Below, in pieces: positions 25,484-34,842 of a stretch of 64,000 nt of DNA. The position numbers were made by a program, and so were the translations under genes. A model generated the notes under the pieces. That model did not search any database. It was not told the DNA's origin and saw only the letters and a list, made by a program, of their open reading frames with translations. The stretch is from JAFGJQ01 sp964586145 (lineage in GTDB: Bacteria > Planctomycetota > Phycisphaerae > UBA1845). The stretch spans positions 1 through 64,000 of the forward strand of contig CAZPHH010000008.1 in assembly GCA_964586145.1 (NCBI GenBank). Reading direction: 5' to 3'. Position 1 is the first letter of the stretch; each line of letters starts with the position of its first letter.

Positions 25484-28345
25484 ATGATCCGCGCCTGGCG
25501 AATCGGTCTATGTCTGGGAATTTCGGCCTTTGTTGCGGCCGCGGTTGCAGCGGAAGACGTCCCGCTGACCCGCGACCCCGGCCTCGTATGCGGGCAGTTG
25601 GACAACGGCCTGCGCTACATCATCCGGCAGCATGCCAACCCGCCGGGGAAAGTGGCGCTGTTGCTGCACGTGGGAACCGGCTCGCTCAACGAGGATGATG
25701 ACCAGCGCGGCCTGGCGCATTACCTGGAGCACCTGGCCTTCAACGGCTCCGAGAACTTTCCGCCCGGCAAGGTAGTGGAGTACTTCGAGAGCATCGGGAT
25801 GAAGTTCGGCGGGGACATCAACGCCTTTACGAGCTTCAACCAGACGGCCTACCAGTTGTACACGCCGGACACCGAGGAGGCGACCATCGACAAGGCGATG
25901 CTGTGCCTGTCGGACCAGGCGTTCCGCCTGTTGCTGCTGAAGGAGGAGGTTGAGAAGGAAAGGGGCGTCATCCTGGAAGAGGTCACCGCCCGCAAGAGCC
26001 CCGAACAGCGCATCCAAGATGAGCTGTTCCCCAAGCTGATGCCCGGATCGCGGTTTGCCGCTCGTCTGCCGCTGGGACTGGTCGAACAGATCGAGAAGTT
26101 CACGAAGGAGCAGTTCGAATCCTATTACCGCACGTGGTACCGGCCGGAGCACATGACGCTGATCGTCGTGGGGGATGCGGATCCGCAGGCCCAGATTCCA
26201 CTGATCCGCAAGCACTTCGGTTCGTACAAGCCCGAGGCCCCGCTGCCGAAGCAGCGGCAGGCGGAGATCGCGCCGTTCACCGAGACCCGGGCCCTCGTCG
26301 TGTCCGACCCGGAGATTGCCACGGCGGAAGTCGAGATGGTGCGAGTGGACCCGGGCCGCGGACCGGTCACCACCGAAAGCGCCTTCCGGCGCGATCTGGT
26401 GGAACGGATCGGGGCCTGGATCGTGAACCGCCGCCTGGAGGAGGACGTCCAGAAAGGGGAAGCGGCCTACCGCGAAGGCCAGGTGAACGTCTTCAGCTTC
26501 TTCGCGCATGCGACCGGGGTGGTGGGCTCCGTCAATGGCGAGCCGAAAGCCTGGGAAAAGATGCTCGACCAGCTCGTGATGGCCGTCCAGCGGGCGGTGG
26601 AACACGGCTTTACACCCCGGGAGCTGGAACTGGCCCGCAAGGAAATCCTGTCCGGCGCCAAGCTGGCCGTGGAGCGGGAACCCACGACCAACGCCCGCGC
26701 GTTTCTCATGCGGTACAACGGGGCCGTGGCAGAAGGAAACACGATCCTGTCCGCCCGCCAGAGGCTCGACCTGATCGAGAAGCATCTGCCTGCGATTTCG
26801 CTGGAAGACGTCAGCAAGGCCTTTGCCGCCAATTTCGCGCCCGGGCGCTTCGCGTACATCCTGACCCTCCCCCGCCGCGACGACCTGACGCTGCCTTCGG
26901 AAGACGCCTTGCTGGCCGGCGCCCGGGCCGCCCTCGCGCGCAAGACCACGCCGGTCGTGGATGAAGAGCGACCGGACACCCTGCTGGCCGAGCTGCCGGA
27001 GCCCGGCAAGATCGTCGACCAGACCGTCGACGCGGACCTGGGCATCACCTCGGCCTGGCTGGAGAACGGCGTTCGCCTGCACCACCGCTTCATGGACTAC
27101 AAGAAGGACCAGGTGCTCATCACGATCAGCCTGGCGGGCGGCGAAATCGAGGAGACCGCGGCCAACCGCGGCATCACGGACGCGGCGGCGCAGGTCCTCA
27201 ATCAGCCCGCCACGCGCCGGCTCGCCTCCACAGACATCCGCGACCTGATCACAGGCAAGCAGTTCCGGCTCGGGGGGCAGGCCCAGAGCGACGTTCTGGC
27301 GATCAAGCTGTCCGGGTCGCCGGCAGACATCGACACGGGGCTGCAACTGGCGTACGCCTTGCTGACCGACGGCCGCCTGGAGCCGTCCGCGCTTGACGTT
27401 TGGCGTCAGTCCACAATCGAGGAGCTTCAGAAGGGAGAAACCCAGCCGCAGTTTCACCTGGTGCGCTCCATCCGGCAGGTGCTGGGCGGCGGTGACCCGC
27501 GGCTGGAGATCCTGACGCCCGAGCAGATCCGGGCCCTTTCGCTGAACGCAGCGCAACAGTGGTTTGACCGCCTCTGCAAGGAATCGCCCATCGAGGTGGC
27601 CGTCGTGGGCGAACTGCCCTGGGAACCGGCCCGCGACCTGATGGCGCGGTATCTCGGGTCCCTTCCCGCCCGACCGCGGCAGGCCAAGGGGCTGGACGCC
27701 CGGCGGGTCCTCCAGCGAAGCCCGGGGCCGCACGAACGGCAGTCGTCCGTGGAAACGCTCACCCCGACCGCCTTCGTGCTAACGGGATTCTTCGGTTGCG
27801 AGGAGAAGAACGTTCAGGATGCCCGGGACCTGGAACTCGCCGGCCAGATTCTGACCAGCCGGCTGATCAAGGAGATTCGGGAGGAGCGGCAACTCGTCTA
27901 CTCCATCGGAGCGACCAGCAGTCCGTCCTCGGTCTACAGGGACGCGGGGTTGTTCTACGCGGCCGCGCCGACGACGCCGGAGAAGACGAGCGAACTGGCA
28001 ACCGCCACGCTCTCCATCTTCGGCGAGTTTTCCGACAAAGGACCGTCCGAAGAGGAGATGCAGACGGCCCGGAGGCAGATTGCCAACGACCTGGACAAAC
28101 GGCGCAGGGAGCCGTCGTACTGGCTCGGCGTGCTGGGGAAGCTGGACCTCCACGGTCGTTCGCTCCAGGACACGAAGGAGGACCTGGAGGCGTACGAGAA
28201 GGCCACGGCGGACGCCGTTCGCGAGGCCTTCCGGCGTTATCACAAGCCCGAGCGGATGATTCGCATTGAGGTGAAGCCGGTCGCCCCGACCCCGGCGGCG
28301 GAGGCCCCGAAGCAGGCGGAACCGGCCGTGCCGGGCGCTGAGTGA
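25484..28345 (+). CDS. exported M16-family zinc metalloprotease
   Basis: 953 residues with a signal peptide (hydrophobic to about residue 22, AAVAAED). It is an insulinase/pitrilysin-type protease with two tandem M16 units. The N-terminal unit holds the inverted zinc motif HYLEHLAFNG (His 79, His 83) with the downstream Glu in EKERGVILEEV. The C-terminal unit (about 500-940) is the inactive partner half, with RLIKEIREERQLVYSI. A Pro/Ala-rich tail ends the chain. GAGAGGAG 7-8 nt before the ATG supports the start. Likely degrades peptides in the periplasm. A bidirectional terminator follows. Confidence 0.93.
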   Translation: MIRAWRIGLCLGISAFVAAAVAAEDVPLTRDPGLVCGQLDNGLRYIIRQHANPPGKVALLLHVGTGSLNEDDDQRGLAHYLEHLAFNGSENFPPGKVVEYFESIGMKFGGDINAFTSFNQTAYQLYTPDTEEATIDKAMLCLSDQAFRLLLLKEEVEKERGVILEEVTARKSPEQRIQDELFPKLMPGSRFAARLPLGLVEQIEKFTKEQFESYYRTWYRPEHMTLIVVGDADPQAQIPLIRKHFGSYKPEAPLPKQRQAEIAPFTETRALVVSDPEIATAEVEMVRVDPGRGPVTTESAFRRDLVERIGAWIVNRRLEEDVQKGEAAYREGQVNVFSFFAHATGVVGSVNGEPKAWEKMLDQLVMAVQRAVEHGFTPRELELARKEILSGAKLAVEREPTTNARAFLMRYNGAVAEGNTILSARQRLDLIEKHLPAISLEDVSKAFAANFAPGRFAYILTLPRRDDLTLPSEDALLAGARAALARKTTPVVDEERPDTLLAELPEPGKIVDQTVDADLGITSAWLENGVRLHHRFMDYKKDQVLITISLAGGEIEETAANRGITDAAAQVLNQPATRRLASTDIRDLITGKQFRLGGQAQSDVLAIKLSGSPADIDTGLQLAYALLTDGRLEPSALDVWRQSTIEELQKGETQPQFHLVRSIRQVLGGGDPRLEILTPEQIRALSLNAAQQWFDRLCKESPIEVAVVGELPWEPARDLMARYLGSLPARPRQAKGLDARRVLQRSPGPHERQSSVETLTPTAFVLTGFFGCEEKNVQDARDLELAGQILTSRLIKEIREERQLVYSIGATSSPSSVYRDAGLFYAAAPTTPEKTSELATATLSIFGEFSDKGPSEEEMQTARRQIANDLDKRRREPSYWLGVLGKLDLHGRSLQDTKEDLEAYEKATADAVREAFRRYHKPERMIRIEVKPVAPTPAAEAPKQAEPAVPGAE

Positions 28346-28379
28346 ATCCGCACGTCTTGAAGACCGTGCCGACCCTGTG

Positions 28380-28429
28380 AAATCGCGTCCACGTTCGACG
28401 CCAATGCCGTTCGAACGTGGACGCGATTT
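28380..28429. terminator. bidirectional 19-bp terminator hairpin
   Basis: A perfect 19-bp inverted repeat, AAATCGCGTCCACGTTCGA against TCGAACGTGGACGCGATTT, with a 12-nt loop. It is T-rich on the plus side (ATTTGTTTGG). It lies between the convergent M16 protease and small lipoprotein genes. Confidence 0.85.
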
Positions 28430-28550
28430 GTTTGGCCGTGGCGAGCGTCAGCGTCCGACACGCCGTGCATCCTGACGCGGCACAGTCAGCCGGACCGGCC
28501 GCCGTCCGAACGACGTCGCGTGGAAACCCCCCGCCCGTCGACCCGCGATC

Positions 28551-28709
28551 TCAATAGTCGGCGACCTGGCTCTCCAGCCCGGTCTGGTGCCGGGGGTGCT
28601 CCTGACCGGCGAGGTCCTGCGACGTCGCTTCCGGCGCGCAGGCGGCAACAAACATGCCGATGATCAGCAGGGCCAACGACACGACAGACTTGACCAGCAT
28701 CTTCTTCAT
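28551..28709 (-). CDS. small lipoprotein, 52 aa
   Basis: Export signal KKMLVKSVVSLALLIIGMF ends in the lipobox VAAC (Cys 24), followed by a 28-residue polar tail (SQDLAGQEHPRHQTG...). GGGAGGA 7 nt before the ATG sets the start. It has its own strong promoter and a terminator, so it is a monocistronic mini-gene. Similar in size and design to the small lipoprotein near 3.5 kb, but the tails do not match. Function unknown. Confidence 0.78.
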   Translation of the reverse strand: MKKMLVKSVVSLALLIIGMFVAACAPEATSQDLAGQEHPRHQTGLESQVADY

Positions 28710-28834
28710 TGAAGTTTCCTCCCTCGAGACGTGCACCCTCGAAGACTTCTCCCGGGCCGGCGCCGCAGACATACGGCACCGTGCTCTCTGCTGCGCCAGA
28801 GGATGCGCCCGCAGCAGGTCCCTCCCATCGCACT

Positions 28835-28864
28835 ATGATAGAGAGAGTCTGCGGAACAAGTCAA
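28835..28864 (-). promoter_or_regulatory. strong promoter of the small lipoprotein gene
   Basis: On the minus strand: TTGACT (5 of 6), an 18-nt spacer, TATCAT (5 of 6). The start is near 28828, giving a leader of about 120 nt. Confidence 0.65.
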
Positions 28865-28901
28865 CACCGAAGGCGCGTGCATCGCAGAAGAGATGCGTGG
28901 G

Positions 28902-29534
28902 TTATGGGCCGCGTCGGGCCAACCGCGTGTCACTCGACAGGTCACTCAGTCCGCGCCGGACCTCCGCGATGCGGCTATCGGACCAGCCGGGCGGCTGCAC
29001 GTGACGAATGGCGTGCAGCACGGTCACAAGCGAAGACGGCTCGATTCCCGCTCGGTGGAGAAAGCGAAGCGCCGCGGCGTCCGCATTCTTCTCCCGCACC
29101 AGAGCGTCGTGGGGGGTTCCGCACGGGGATTTGAAGTGGTCCTTCCCGACGATATGGGCCATTTCGTGGGCCAGCACCGCGGCGATCTGGGCATCATCGC
29201 CGAGCTGCCGGTACAACCCGAGAGTCAGATAAATGCGGCCGCCCGGCAAGGAGCAGGCGTTCAGCCGCGTGCTTTGCAGAAGCCGGATCTGATAGGGCAT
29301 ACGCAGGGCGGGCGTCGGCTCGGCCAGACGCGCGGCGATCGCCAGAAGCCGGGCCTCCGCGTCCGCGTCCCGGAGAATGCCCCCGTAGCGGGCCTCCACG
29401 GCCGGGGCCGCCCGGTCGCCGGCGAGGGCCTGGGCCTCCGGCGAGAGCATCAGGCCGGTCCGGAAAAATGGTGTCGCCCCCTGGCACCCGGCCAGCAGGA
29501 GAAGTCCGAATAGGACCGTGATGGCGCTTCGCAT
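28902..29534 (-). CDS. M48-family metalloprotease lipoprotein
   Basis: 210 residues. A lipoprotein signal (VLFGLLLLAGC, Cys about 16) precedes a compact peptidase domain with the zinc motif HEMAH (about 123-127) and the third ligand Glu in EKNADAAALRFL. NACSLPGGRIYLTLGL is the usual strand before the active site, as in YcaL/LoiP-type periplasmic proteases. The ATG with only a GGGGGG run before it is preferred over an upstream TTG because it starts the signal peptide. A TATATT -10-like box lies 43 bp upstream. Confidence 0.87.
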   Translation of the reverse strand: MRSAITVLFGLLLLAGCQGATPFFRTGLMLSPEAQALAGDRAAPAVEARYGGILRDADAEARLLAIAARLAEPTPALRMPYQIRLLQSTRLNACSLPGGRIYLTLGLYRQLGDDAQIAAVLAHEMAHIVGKDHFKSPCGTPHDALVREKNADAAALRFLHRAGIEPSSLVTVLHAIRHVQPPGWSDSRIAEVRRGLSDLSSDTRLARRGP

Positions 29535-29761
29535 CCCCCCGTTGCTCCACACGGCGATCGTGTGGAACAAGCGTCAAATATAACTGCGGGGGACGCAAAC
29601 GACGAAACGGTGATGCGCGGGCAGATTTGGCCGCCTCACGTCCGAGAACCACGGCAACGGGAGACGGCGAGGCGGAACGGCGCGGCGAACGAAGGGTGAG
29701 CGCGCGGCGGGGCAGACCGATCATTCGGTGTGCCCCGTCGCGAGTCGCCCACCGGGTCGTC

Positions 29762-29977
29762 CTAGTTCCTCTGGAACACGTCGGCCCAGACGTCCTTCAT
29801 CGGGACCCACGTGTCGAAGAACGCCTGTGAGCCGTTCTTGACGTACGTCAGGGCGCCGGCCACGAGGTTCTTCTGGATGTCCTGGTAGGTGCACCACGAG
29901 TTGAACAGGGTCCCGCCTGCCAAAACCGTGGTCAGAACGCCCATCTTCAGCTTCCGCAACATACGGCTTCCTGTCAT
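29762..29977 (-). CDS. small membrane-anchored protein, 71 aa
   Basis: A basic start (MTGSRMLRKLKM) leads into a hydrophobic segment (GVLTTVLAGGTLFNSW), then an amphipathic 40-residue tail with YQDIQKNLVAGALTYVKNG and DTWVPMKDVW. GGAG lies 9 nt before the ATG. It follows the porin gene by 35 bp and is probably cotranscribed. The signal or anchor and the aromatic tail suggest an envelope protein, perhaps a porin partner. No family recognised. Confidence 0.6.
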   Translation of the reverse strand: MTGSRMLRKLKMGVLTTVLAGGTLFNSWCTYQDIQKNLVAGALTYVKNGSQAFFDTWVPMKDVWADVFQRN

Positions 29978-30012
29978 AATCAGAGTCTCCGCGTTCAGGG
30001 TATCCACTGGTG

Positions 30013-31455
30013 TCAGAAGTCGATTCGAACCCGGACGCCGGCCACCAGGCTGTCGCGGGCGTTCTTGTTGCCGCCCGGATTCGTGATGACCTGCAGGTCG
30101 GGTGTGATCACGCACCACGGCGTGACGACGATTGCGTAGTACAGCTCGTAAACGGTCTCGCGGTCCGCCAGGGCGTTCACATTGTGACGCTGCGTCTTGG
30201 AGAGAATGCTCTGGGCCACCCCGAAGCCCAGCGTATCCTTGTCCCGGCTGGGAATCAGGCCGGTGTACGCGGCGCCCGTCGACCAGAAATGGTTGGTCCG
30301 GTTCACCTCCGGATGGGCGAATCCGTACCGGGCAAAGACGCTCAGGCCCTGCTTGTCCGTCGGCTCGGAAGGGTCCTCCTTCCACACCATCTGGTCGAAG
30401 TTGAAATACCAGCCCACGTCGCCGCTCTGCCGCTGCACCGCACGTAGGCCGCCCAGGTCGTCAATGAACACCCGCTTGGACGCCGGATCGTACCACAAGC
30501 CGAACCGATAGTTGCCCGGGTAGATCCGCTTGGCCCAGTCCATCGGCAGCTTGTTCGGCAGGATGCCGAACTCAAAGTACGTGCGAAAATGCGCCGTGCC
30601 GTGAAATGCGGTCTCAAACCCGCTGGTTCCGTGCCGATGGTGGTCCTTGTCGTTATCCGGGTCCACGGCCGCCACCTGGGCGTACAGCCAGTCCACCGGC
30701 CAGACCCGCACAAACGCACCGAGGCTCTTGGCGTCCGGAATGGTCTGGTTCAGGAAGAACGCCTGGTTGCTGAACTTGCTCAGAAAGTTGTCCGCGACCT
30801 CGTTGCGATCGATCAGGTCCGACGCCAGCAGCTTGCCGAGCCGGAACTCCAGCCGGTCGTCGAACAACCGCTGCCGCCACCACCACTTGTCAATCTCAAT
30901 GGCCTTGTCGCCCGGGTGACCGATCACGAAGAAGGGCTGGCTCAGCGAACCAACGTCCGGGCGGATGCCGCTATTCCAGCCCTGGATTCCGCGGAAGAAG
31001 AACGAGCTGCCCTTGAGCCCGAACATCTTGTCGAAATCGAGGGTGATGTTGTGGAACATCTGCCCCGTAATGTCGTGTGCGCGGTGCGTGTTCGCTCCGC
31101 CATGCGTATTGATCGCGAATGCCACGCCCAGGATCGGGTCAAAAACAATACCCACGTCCGACAGCGCGGAACGCAGACCGCCGGGATCGCCCAACAGCTT
31201 CTTGGTCGTCCAGATGTCGTAGGGCGGGGCCTCCTTCGGGGCCGCCGCCGGCTCGGCGGGTGCGGGCGGCGGGGGGGCCGGTTCGGGCTCCACGGGTTCC
31301 GGGACCGCCGTCGACGGGGCCGGTTCGGGCTCCACGGGTTCCGGGACCGCCGTCGGCGGGGCGTTCTGCCCGAGTGCCGGCATCGACACAACGCCAACCA
31401 GTAACACACCGAGGGCAAGCCCAATCTGATGTCCTAGTCCATGCTGCAAAGTCAT
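30013..31455 (-). CDS. OprB-like outer membrane porin
   Basis: 480 residues. A signal peptide (ends MPALGQ) is followed by a Pro/Glu/Ala-rich linker (residues about 30-75) that includes a perfect-length 42-bp duplication (31278-31361). The remainder reads as a carbohydrate-selective porin (OprB): WTTKKLLGDPGGLRSALSD, a long run of amphipathic strands, aromatic girdles, and a C-terminal RVRIDF ending in Phe as required for beta-barrel assembly. Solute unknown. GGAGG precedes the ATG. The linker may bind cell wall, which is inference. Confidence 0.85.
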   Translation of the reverse strand: MTLQHGLGHQIGLALGVLLVGVVSMPALGQNAPPTAVPEPVEPEPAPSTAVPEPVEPEPAPPPPAPAEPAAAPKEAPPYDIWTTKKLLGDPGGLRSALSDVGIVFDPILGVAFAINTHGGANTHRAHDITGQMFHNITLDFDKMFGLKGSSFFFRGIQGWNSGIRPDVGSLSQPFFVIGHPGDKAIEIDKWWWRQRLFDDRLEFRLGKLLASDLIDRNEVADNFLSKFSNQAFFLNQTIPDAKSLGAFVRVWPVDWLYAQVAAVDPDNDKDHHRHGTSGFETAFHGTAHFRTYFEFGILPNKLPMDWAKRIYPGNYRFGLWYDPASKRVFIDDLGGLRAVQRQSGDVGWYFNFDQMVWKEDPSEPTDKQGLSVFARYGFAHPEVNRTNHFWSTGAAYTGLIPSRDKDTLGFGVAQSILSKTQRHNVNALADRETVYELYYAIVVTPWCVITPDLQVITNPGGNKNARDSLVAGVRVRIDF

Positions 31456-31838
31456 ACGTTGCCTCCGGACAGAGCGAAGTGATTGCTGCTCGTCAGGCTC
31501 CGACGGACCGCGCCAATCGAAATCACACCGGAAGCCTGCTTGCCGGCTCGAATCAGGATTCGTGACAAACCACGTTCAGACAGGCCGCGGACTGCTGCCA
31601 AGTACCGCGCCGCGGTGCCGCGCCAACACAACACCACATACTCCCTCCCTTATCGGATTACAACTCCGAAATGGTTTAGGACATATATCGTCGCCAACCG
31701 ACGGCCGCAACCCAGGTTACAGGCGCGACGAGACGGTCTCGTCCGGACCGACCGGCTCCACCGCATCCCAACGCCGAAAACAGGGCCGCCAGGGCCGGAT
31801 GGGCCTCCTAACCCCCGCCGGATCGCCCGCGCTCGCCC
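31456..31838. other. intergenic interval upstream of the porin
   Basis: About 380 bp with an AT-richer patch near 31640-31700. A weak minus-strand promoter candidate (TTGTAA, 17 nt, TATGTG) sits there. No gene is supported. Confidence 0.35.
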
Positions 31839-32714
31839 TCACTCGCCCAAATCTGCAGCCACGTCACAGAGGGCATCGGGCAGAAACTCGACCAGGTCGG
31901 TCGCCAGAAGTGACAGACGCCCGACTTCCTCCGCTACGATATCCCCGGCCAGACCGTGTACGTAGGTTCCCAGTACTGCCGCGTCGAACGGAAGAAGCTG
32001 CTGACCCATAAATGATGAGATGATCCCCGTCAGCACGTCCCCCGAACCGGCCGTGGCCATCCCCGAGTTCCCGGTCAGGTTGACGTACACCCGATGGCCA
32101 TCCGTCACGACCGTGCCGGCCCCTTTCAGCACGACCACCGCCCCGCAGGCCCGGGCCATGCGGACGGCCATGTCCTGGCGGTTTTGCGGGTCGGCCTCCA
32201 CGCCCCACCCGTCCAGCAGACGGCGCATCTCCCCCGGGTGCGGTGTCAGTACGACTTGATGCGGCCATGCCGCATTCCACCGCCCCATGCGGGCCAGCAG
32301 GTTCAGGCCGTCCGCGTCGATGACGATGCCACCGGAGAATTCGGATACCAGGTTGTCCAGTTGCTCCGGCTGAACGGTTGGGTCGAGCCCGGGGCCGATC
32401 GCCACCACGTCGGTGCCAAACTGCACCGCCAGTACTGCCAGGGACTGTGAGGGTTCGGTTGGCAGCGATCGCGTCGTCGCGCAGGGGGCCAGCAGGCCGA
32501 TGATGGGCTGGGCGGCGGGGGCCGTGACGATCTGTACCAGGCCGCTGCCCGCTCGAAGGGCCGCATTGGCGGCAAGTGCCGGCGCCCCGACCATGCCCAC
32601 CGCGTCCAGCCGCCCGCCGATGATGACCAGCCGGCCGACGTCGCCCTTGTGAGCGTCGTCGGGCCGAGTCGGCAGGGCCGGGATCTTCGTGATGTACTGA
32701 ATGTCTTCGGGCAT
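31839..32714 (-). CDS. nnrD: ADP-dependent NAD(P)H-hydrate dehydratase
   Basis: Repairs hydrated NADH/NADPH by ADP-driven dehydration. 291 residues, the carboxy-kinase half of the YjeF family without the epimerase domain. Signatures are KGDVGRLVIIGG, VLTPHPGEMRRL, VVLKGAGTVVTDG and NSGMATAGSGDVLTG (catalytic Asp in GSGD). Third gene of the tsaD-larB-nnrD set, 24 bp after larB. The ribosome site is weak (GGGCGAG). Confidence 0.93.
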   Translation of the reverse strand: MPEDIQYITKIPALPTRPDDAHKGDVGRLVIIGGRLDAVGMVGAPALAANAALRAGSGLVQIVTAPAAQPIIGLLAPCATTRSLPTEPSQSLAVLAVQFGTDVVAIGPGLDPTVQPEQLDNLVSEFSGGIVIDADGLNLLARMGRWNAAWPHQVVLTPHPGEMRRLLDGWGVEADPQNRQDMAVRMARACGAVVVLKGAGTVVTDGHRVYVNLTGNSGMATAGSGDVLTGIISSFMGQQLLPFDAAVLGTYVHGLAGDIVAEEVGRLSLLATDLVEFLPDALCDVAADLGE

Positions 32715-32738
32715 GGCGCAGACTCGCCCTACCGTACC

Positions 32739-33509
32739 TCAGCGAGCAGCCGGCCGACTGCCCACGCGGCGGTTGATCAGGGCAGCGATATACCCGCCGG
32801 CAAACCCGTTGTCGATGTTCACCACCGACACCCCGGAGGCGCAACTGTTCAGCATTCCCAGCAGGGCCGCCAGACCGTGGAAACTGGCCCCGTATCCGAC
32901 GCTGGTGGGCACCGCAATCACCGGGCAATCCACCAGCCCGCCCACGACACTCGGCAACGCGCCTTCCATGCCGGCCACCACCACCGCCACGTTGGCCGAC
33001 TGCAGATCTTCGGCATGAGCGAGCAGCCTGTGGAGGCCGGCAACCCCCACGTCAATGATCATCTGTGTGCGCTGATCCATGATCTCGGCCGTAACCCGGG
33101 CTTCCTCTGCCACGGGCAGGTCGCTGGTGCCCGCCGCGATGATGGCCACAGTGCCCGCCGACCAGCGGGGCTCCTGCTGGCGAACGGTGATAACCCGGGC
33201 GGTTTCGTGATACTGGGCGGCCGGAAACCGCGCCGCGACCGCTTCGTACATCTCCAGGGTTGCCCGTGTTCCCAGGAGGTTGCCGCCAGATTCCAGCCGC
33301 TTGGAGGCGATGGCCCTGACCTGCTCGATGGTCTTCCCTTCGCAGTAGATCACCTCGGGGAAGCCGCAGCGAATCGCCCGGTGATGGTCCACCTTCGCGA
33401 ACCCCAGATCCTCAAACGGCAGGGTCCGCAGGCGTGTGACCACGTCGTCCAGGCCCACCTCGCCGCGTCCGAACGATCCGAGCAGGTCTCGTAGCGTGTT
33501 TTCGTTCAT
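32739..33509 (-). CDS. larB: LarB-type nickel-pincer cofactor carboxylase (PurE-like)
   Basis: LarB carboxylates nicotinic acid adenine dinucleotide in nickel-pincer cofactor synthesis. 256 residues. The N-terminal helical part has FEDLGFAKVDHHRA and GFPEVIYCEGKT. The C-terminal half is a PurE-like fold with IAAGTSDLPVAEEA, VVVAGMEGALPSVVGG and VPTSVGYGASF. The usual partners larC and larE are not in the window. ATG was preferred over a GTG two codons upstream. It sits between tsaD and nnrD; both LarB and NnrD act on nicotinamide-type dinucleotides, which may be coincidence. Confidence 0.9.
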   Translation of the reverse strand: MNENTLRDLLGSFGRGEVGLDDVVTRLRTLPFEDLGFAKVDHHRAIRCGFPEVIYCEGKTIEQVRAIASKRLESGGNLLGTRATLEMYEAVAARFPAAQYHETARVITVRQQEPRWSAGTVAIIAAGTSDLPVAEEARVTAEIMDQRTQMIIDVGVAGLHRLLAHAEDLQSANVAVVVAGMEGALPSVVGGLVDCPVIAVPTSVGYGASFHGLAALLGMLNSCASGVSVVNIDNGFAGGYIAALINRRVGSRPAAR

Positions 33510-33566
33510 TGGCACTGAACAAGTGTATGCGTGGACCGAATACCGGGCAAGATGCGGGGCACTTGG

Positions 33567-34580
33567 TCAGTTCGCCTGCGCATCGGCCGCCAGGTCCGCC
33601 CGCTCCCCGCGCACGTACTGGTGGTATCCCAGTGCCGCGATCATCGCGCCGTTGTCCCCGCAATACGCCATCGGGGCCGCGTGGAAGGCAACGCGGCGCT
33701 CTGCGCAGGCGTCGGCCAGCGACTGGCGCAGCGCCTTGTTGGCGGCTACGCCTCCGCCCAGCACCACCGCATTCGTGCCTCGCTGATCCACCGCGCGCAT
33801 CGTCTTGCGAACCAGCACGTCCACCACCGCCGCCTGGAAACTGGCCGCGATGTCCGCGACGTCCTGCTCGGTCAAACGTTCGAGCCCGCCTTCCGTCCGG
33901 CCGGGTCCGTGAACATGGTACAGAACGGCAGTCTTGACGCCGGAGAACGAGAAGTCCAGCGAGTCGGGCCCCAGCAGGGTGCGCGGGAACGCGATGGCCT
34001 TGGGGTTGCCGTTGCGGGCCGCCCGCTCGATCGCCGGCCCCCCGGGGTAGCCCAGCCCCAGAATGGTGGCCACCTTGTCAAACGCCTCGCCGGCGGCGTC
34101 GTCCGTCGTGACTCCCAGGCGCTCGATGGCGTCAAACCCGCGGATTTCATACAGCGACGAATGCCCGCCGGAGACGATCAGACCCACCGCCGGCCAGGGC
34201 GGCGGCTCCAGCCCGATGGCCGGGCTGCACGCGTGCGCCAGCACGTGGTCCACGTACACCAGCGGCCTGCCCCAGACCCAGCTCAGCGTTTTGGCCGTCG
34301 TCAGGCCGATGAGCAGCGATCCGACGAGCCCCGGCCGCCGGGTGACTGCGATGACGTCGATGTCGTCCGGCCCGGCCGCGGCGGTTTCCATGGCCTCGCG
34401 GATGACGCGGTCGAGGCATTCGATGTGTGCCCGGGACGCGATCTCCGGCACCACGCCGCCGAACTTGCCGTGCAGGTCCACCTGGGACGCGACGACGTTG
34501 CTGCGCACGTCGCGCCCGTCCACGACCACGGCCGCGGCGGTCTCATCGCAGGACGTCTCAATGCCCAAAACGGTCGTCAT
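33567..34580 (-). CDS. tsaD: tRNA threonylcarbamoyladenosine transferase TsaD
   Basis: Catalytic subunit for t6A37 synthesis on ANN-decoding tRNAs. 337 residues, normal bacterial length. Signatures: LGIETSCDETAAAVV at the N-terminus, the metal ligands in DHVLAHACS (about 111 and 115), SGGHSSL, and DDAAGEAFDKVA. C-terminal GGGVAANKALR and DNGAM complete the ASKHA fold. The start directly follows a GGTGGCGGAG run. First gene of the minus-strand operon; a repeat-rich 500 bp separates it from divergent ileS. Confidence 0.96.
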   Translation of the reverse strand: MTTVLGIETSCDETAAAVVVDGRDVRSNVVASQVDLHGKFGGVVPEIASRAHIECLDRVIREAMETAAAGPDDIDVIAVTRRPGLVGSLLIGLTTAKTLSWVWGRPLVYVDHVLAHACSPAIGLEPPPWPAVGLIVSGGHSSLYEIRGFDAIERLGVTTDDAAGEAFDKVATILGLGYPGGPAIERAARNGNPKAIAFPRTLLGPDSLDFSFSGVKTAVLYHVHGPGRTEGGLERLTEQDVADIAASFQAAVVDVLVRKTMRAVDQRGTNAVVLGGGVAANKALRQSLADACAERRVAFHAAPMAYCGDNGAMIAALGYHQYVRGERADLAADAQAN

Positions 34581-34680
34581 GCTCCGCCACCGACACGCCC
34601 ACCCCCGTCGTCGCCTCCACCGGCGACTCTGGCCTGGTGGAGCATAGCGAATCGCCCGCGCATCCGCCACACGCCCTTCC

Positions 34681-34765
34681 ATGGGACCGGCTGGTCTCCG
34701 CAGGCGACTCGCCGTGGCGAGAAGGCCAGTCCCACAACGAGAAGGCCGGGCTATCCGCGCGCCGG
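34681..34765. repeat. diverged copy of the GACCGGCTGG / CCGGTCCCAC repeat
   Basis: GGGACCGGCTGG and GGCCAGTCCCACAACGAG resemble the words of the 18-bp tandem repeat near 17.3 kb, where GGTCCCACAACAAGG occurs. Small inverted repeats (GGCGACTCGCC) lie between. No gene. Confidence 0.4.
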
Positions 34766-34842
34766 CCCGCGGCCGAAACCTGCTTCCCGTTCTTGCGTTT
34801 TCCGCAAACATCACCGCCGGCGCAGGCCGGCGACCTTCCCTT

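Noticed and set aside
25508..27733. 741-codon minus-strand frame opposite the M16 protease
   Set aside because: Antisense shadow; the plus strand has signal peptide, HxxEH motif and ribosome site.
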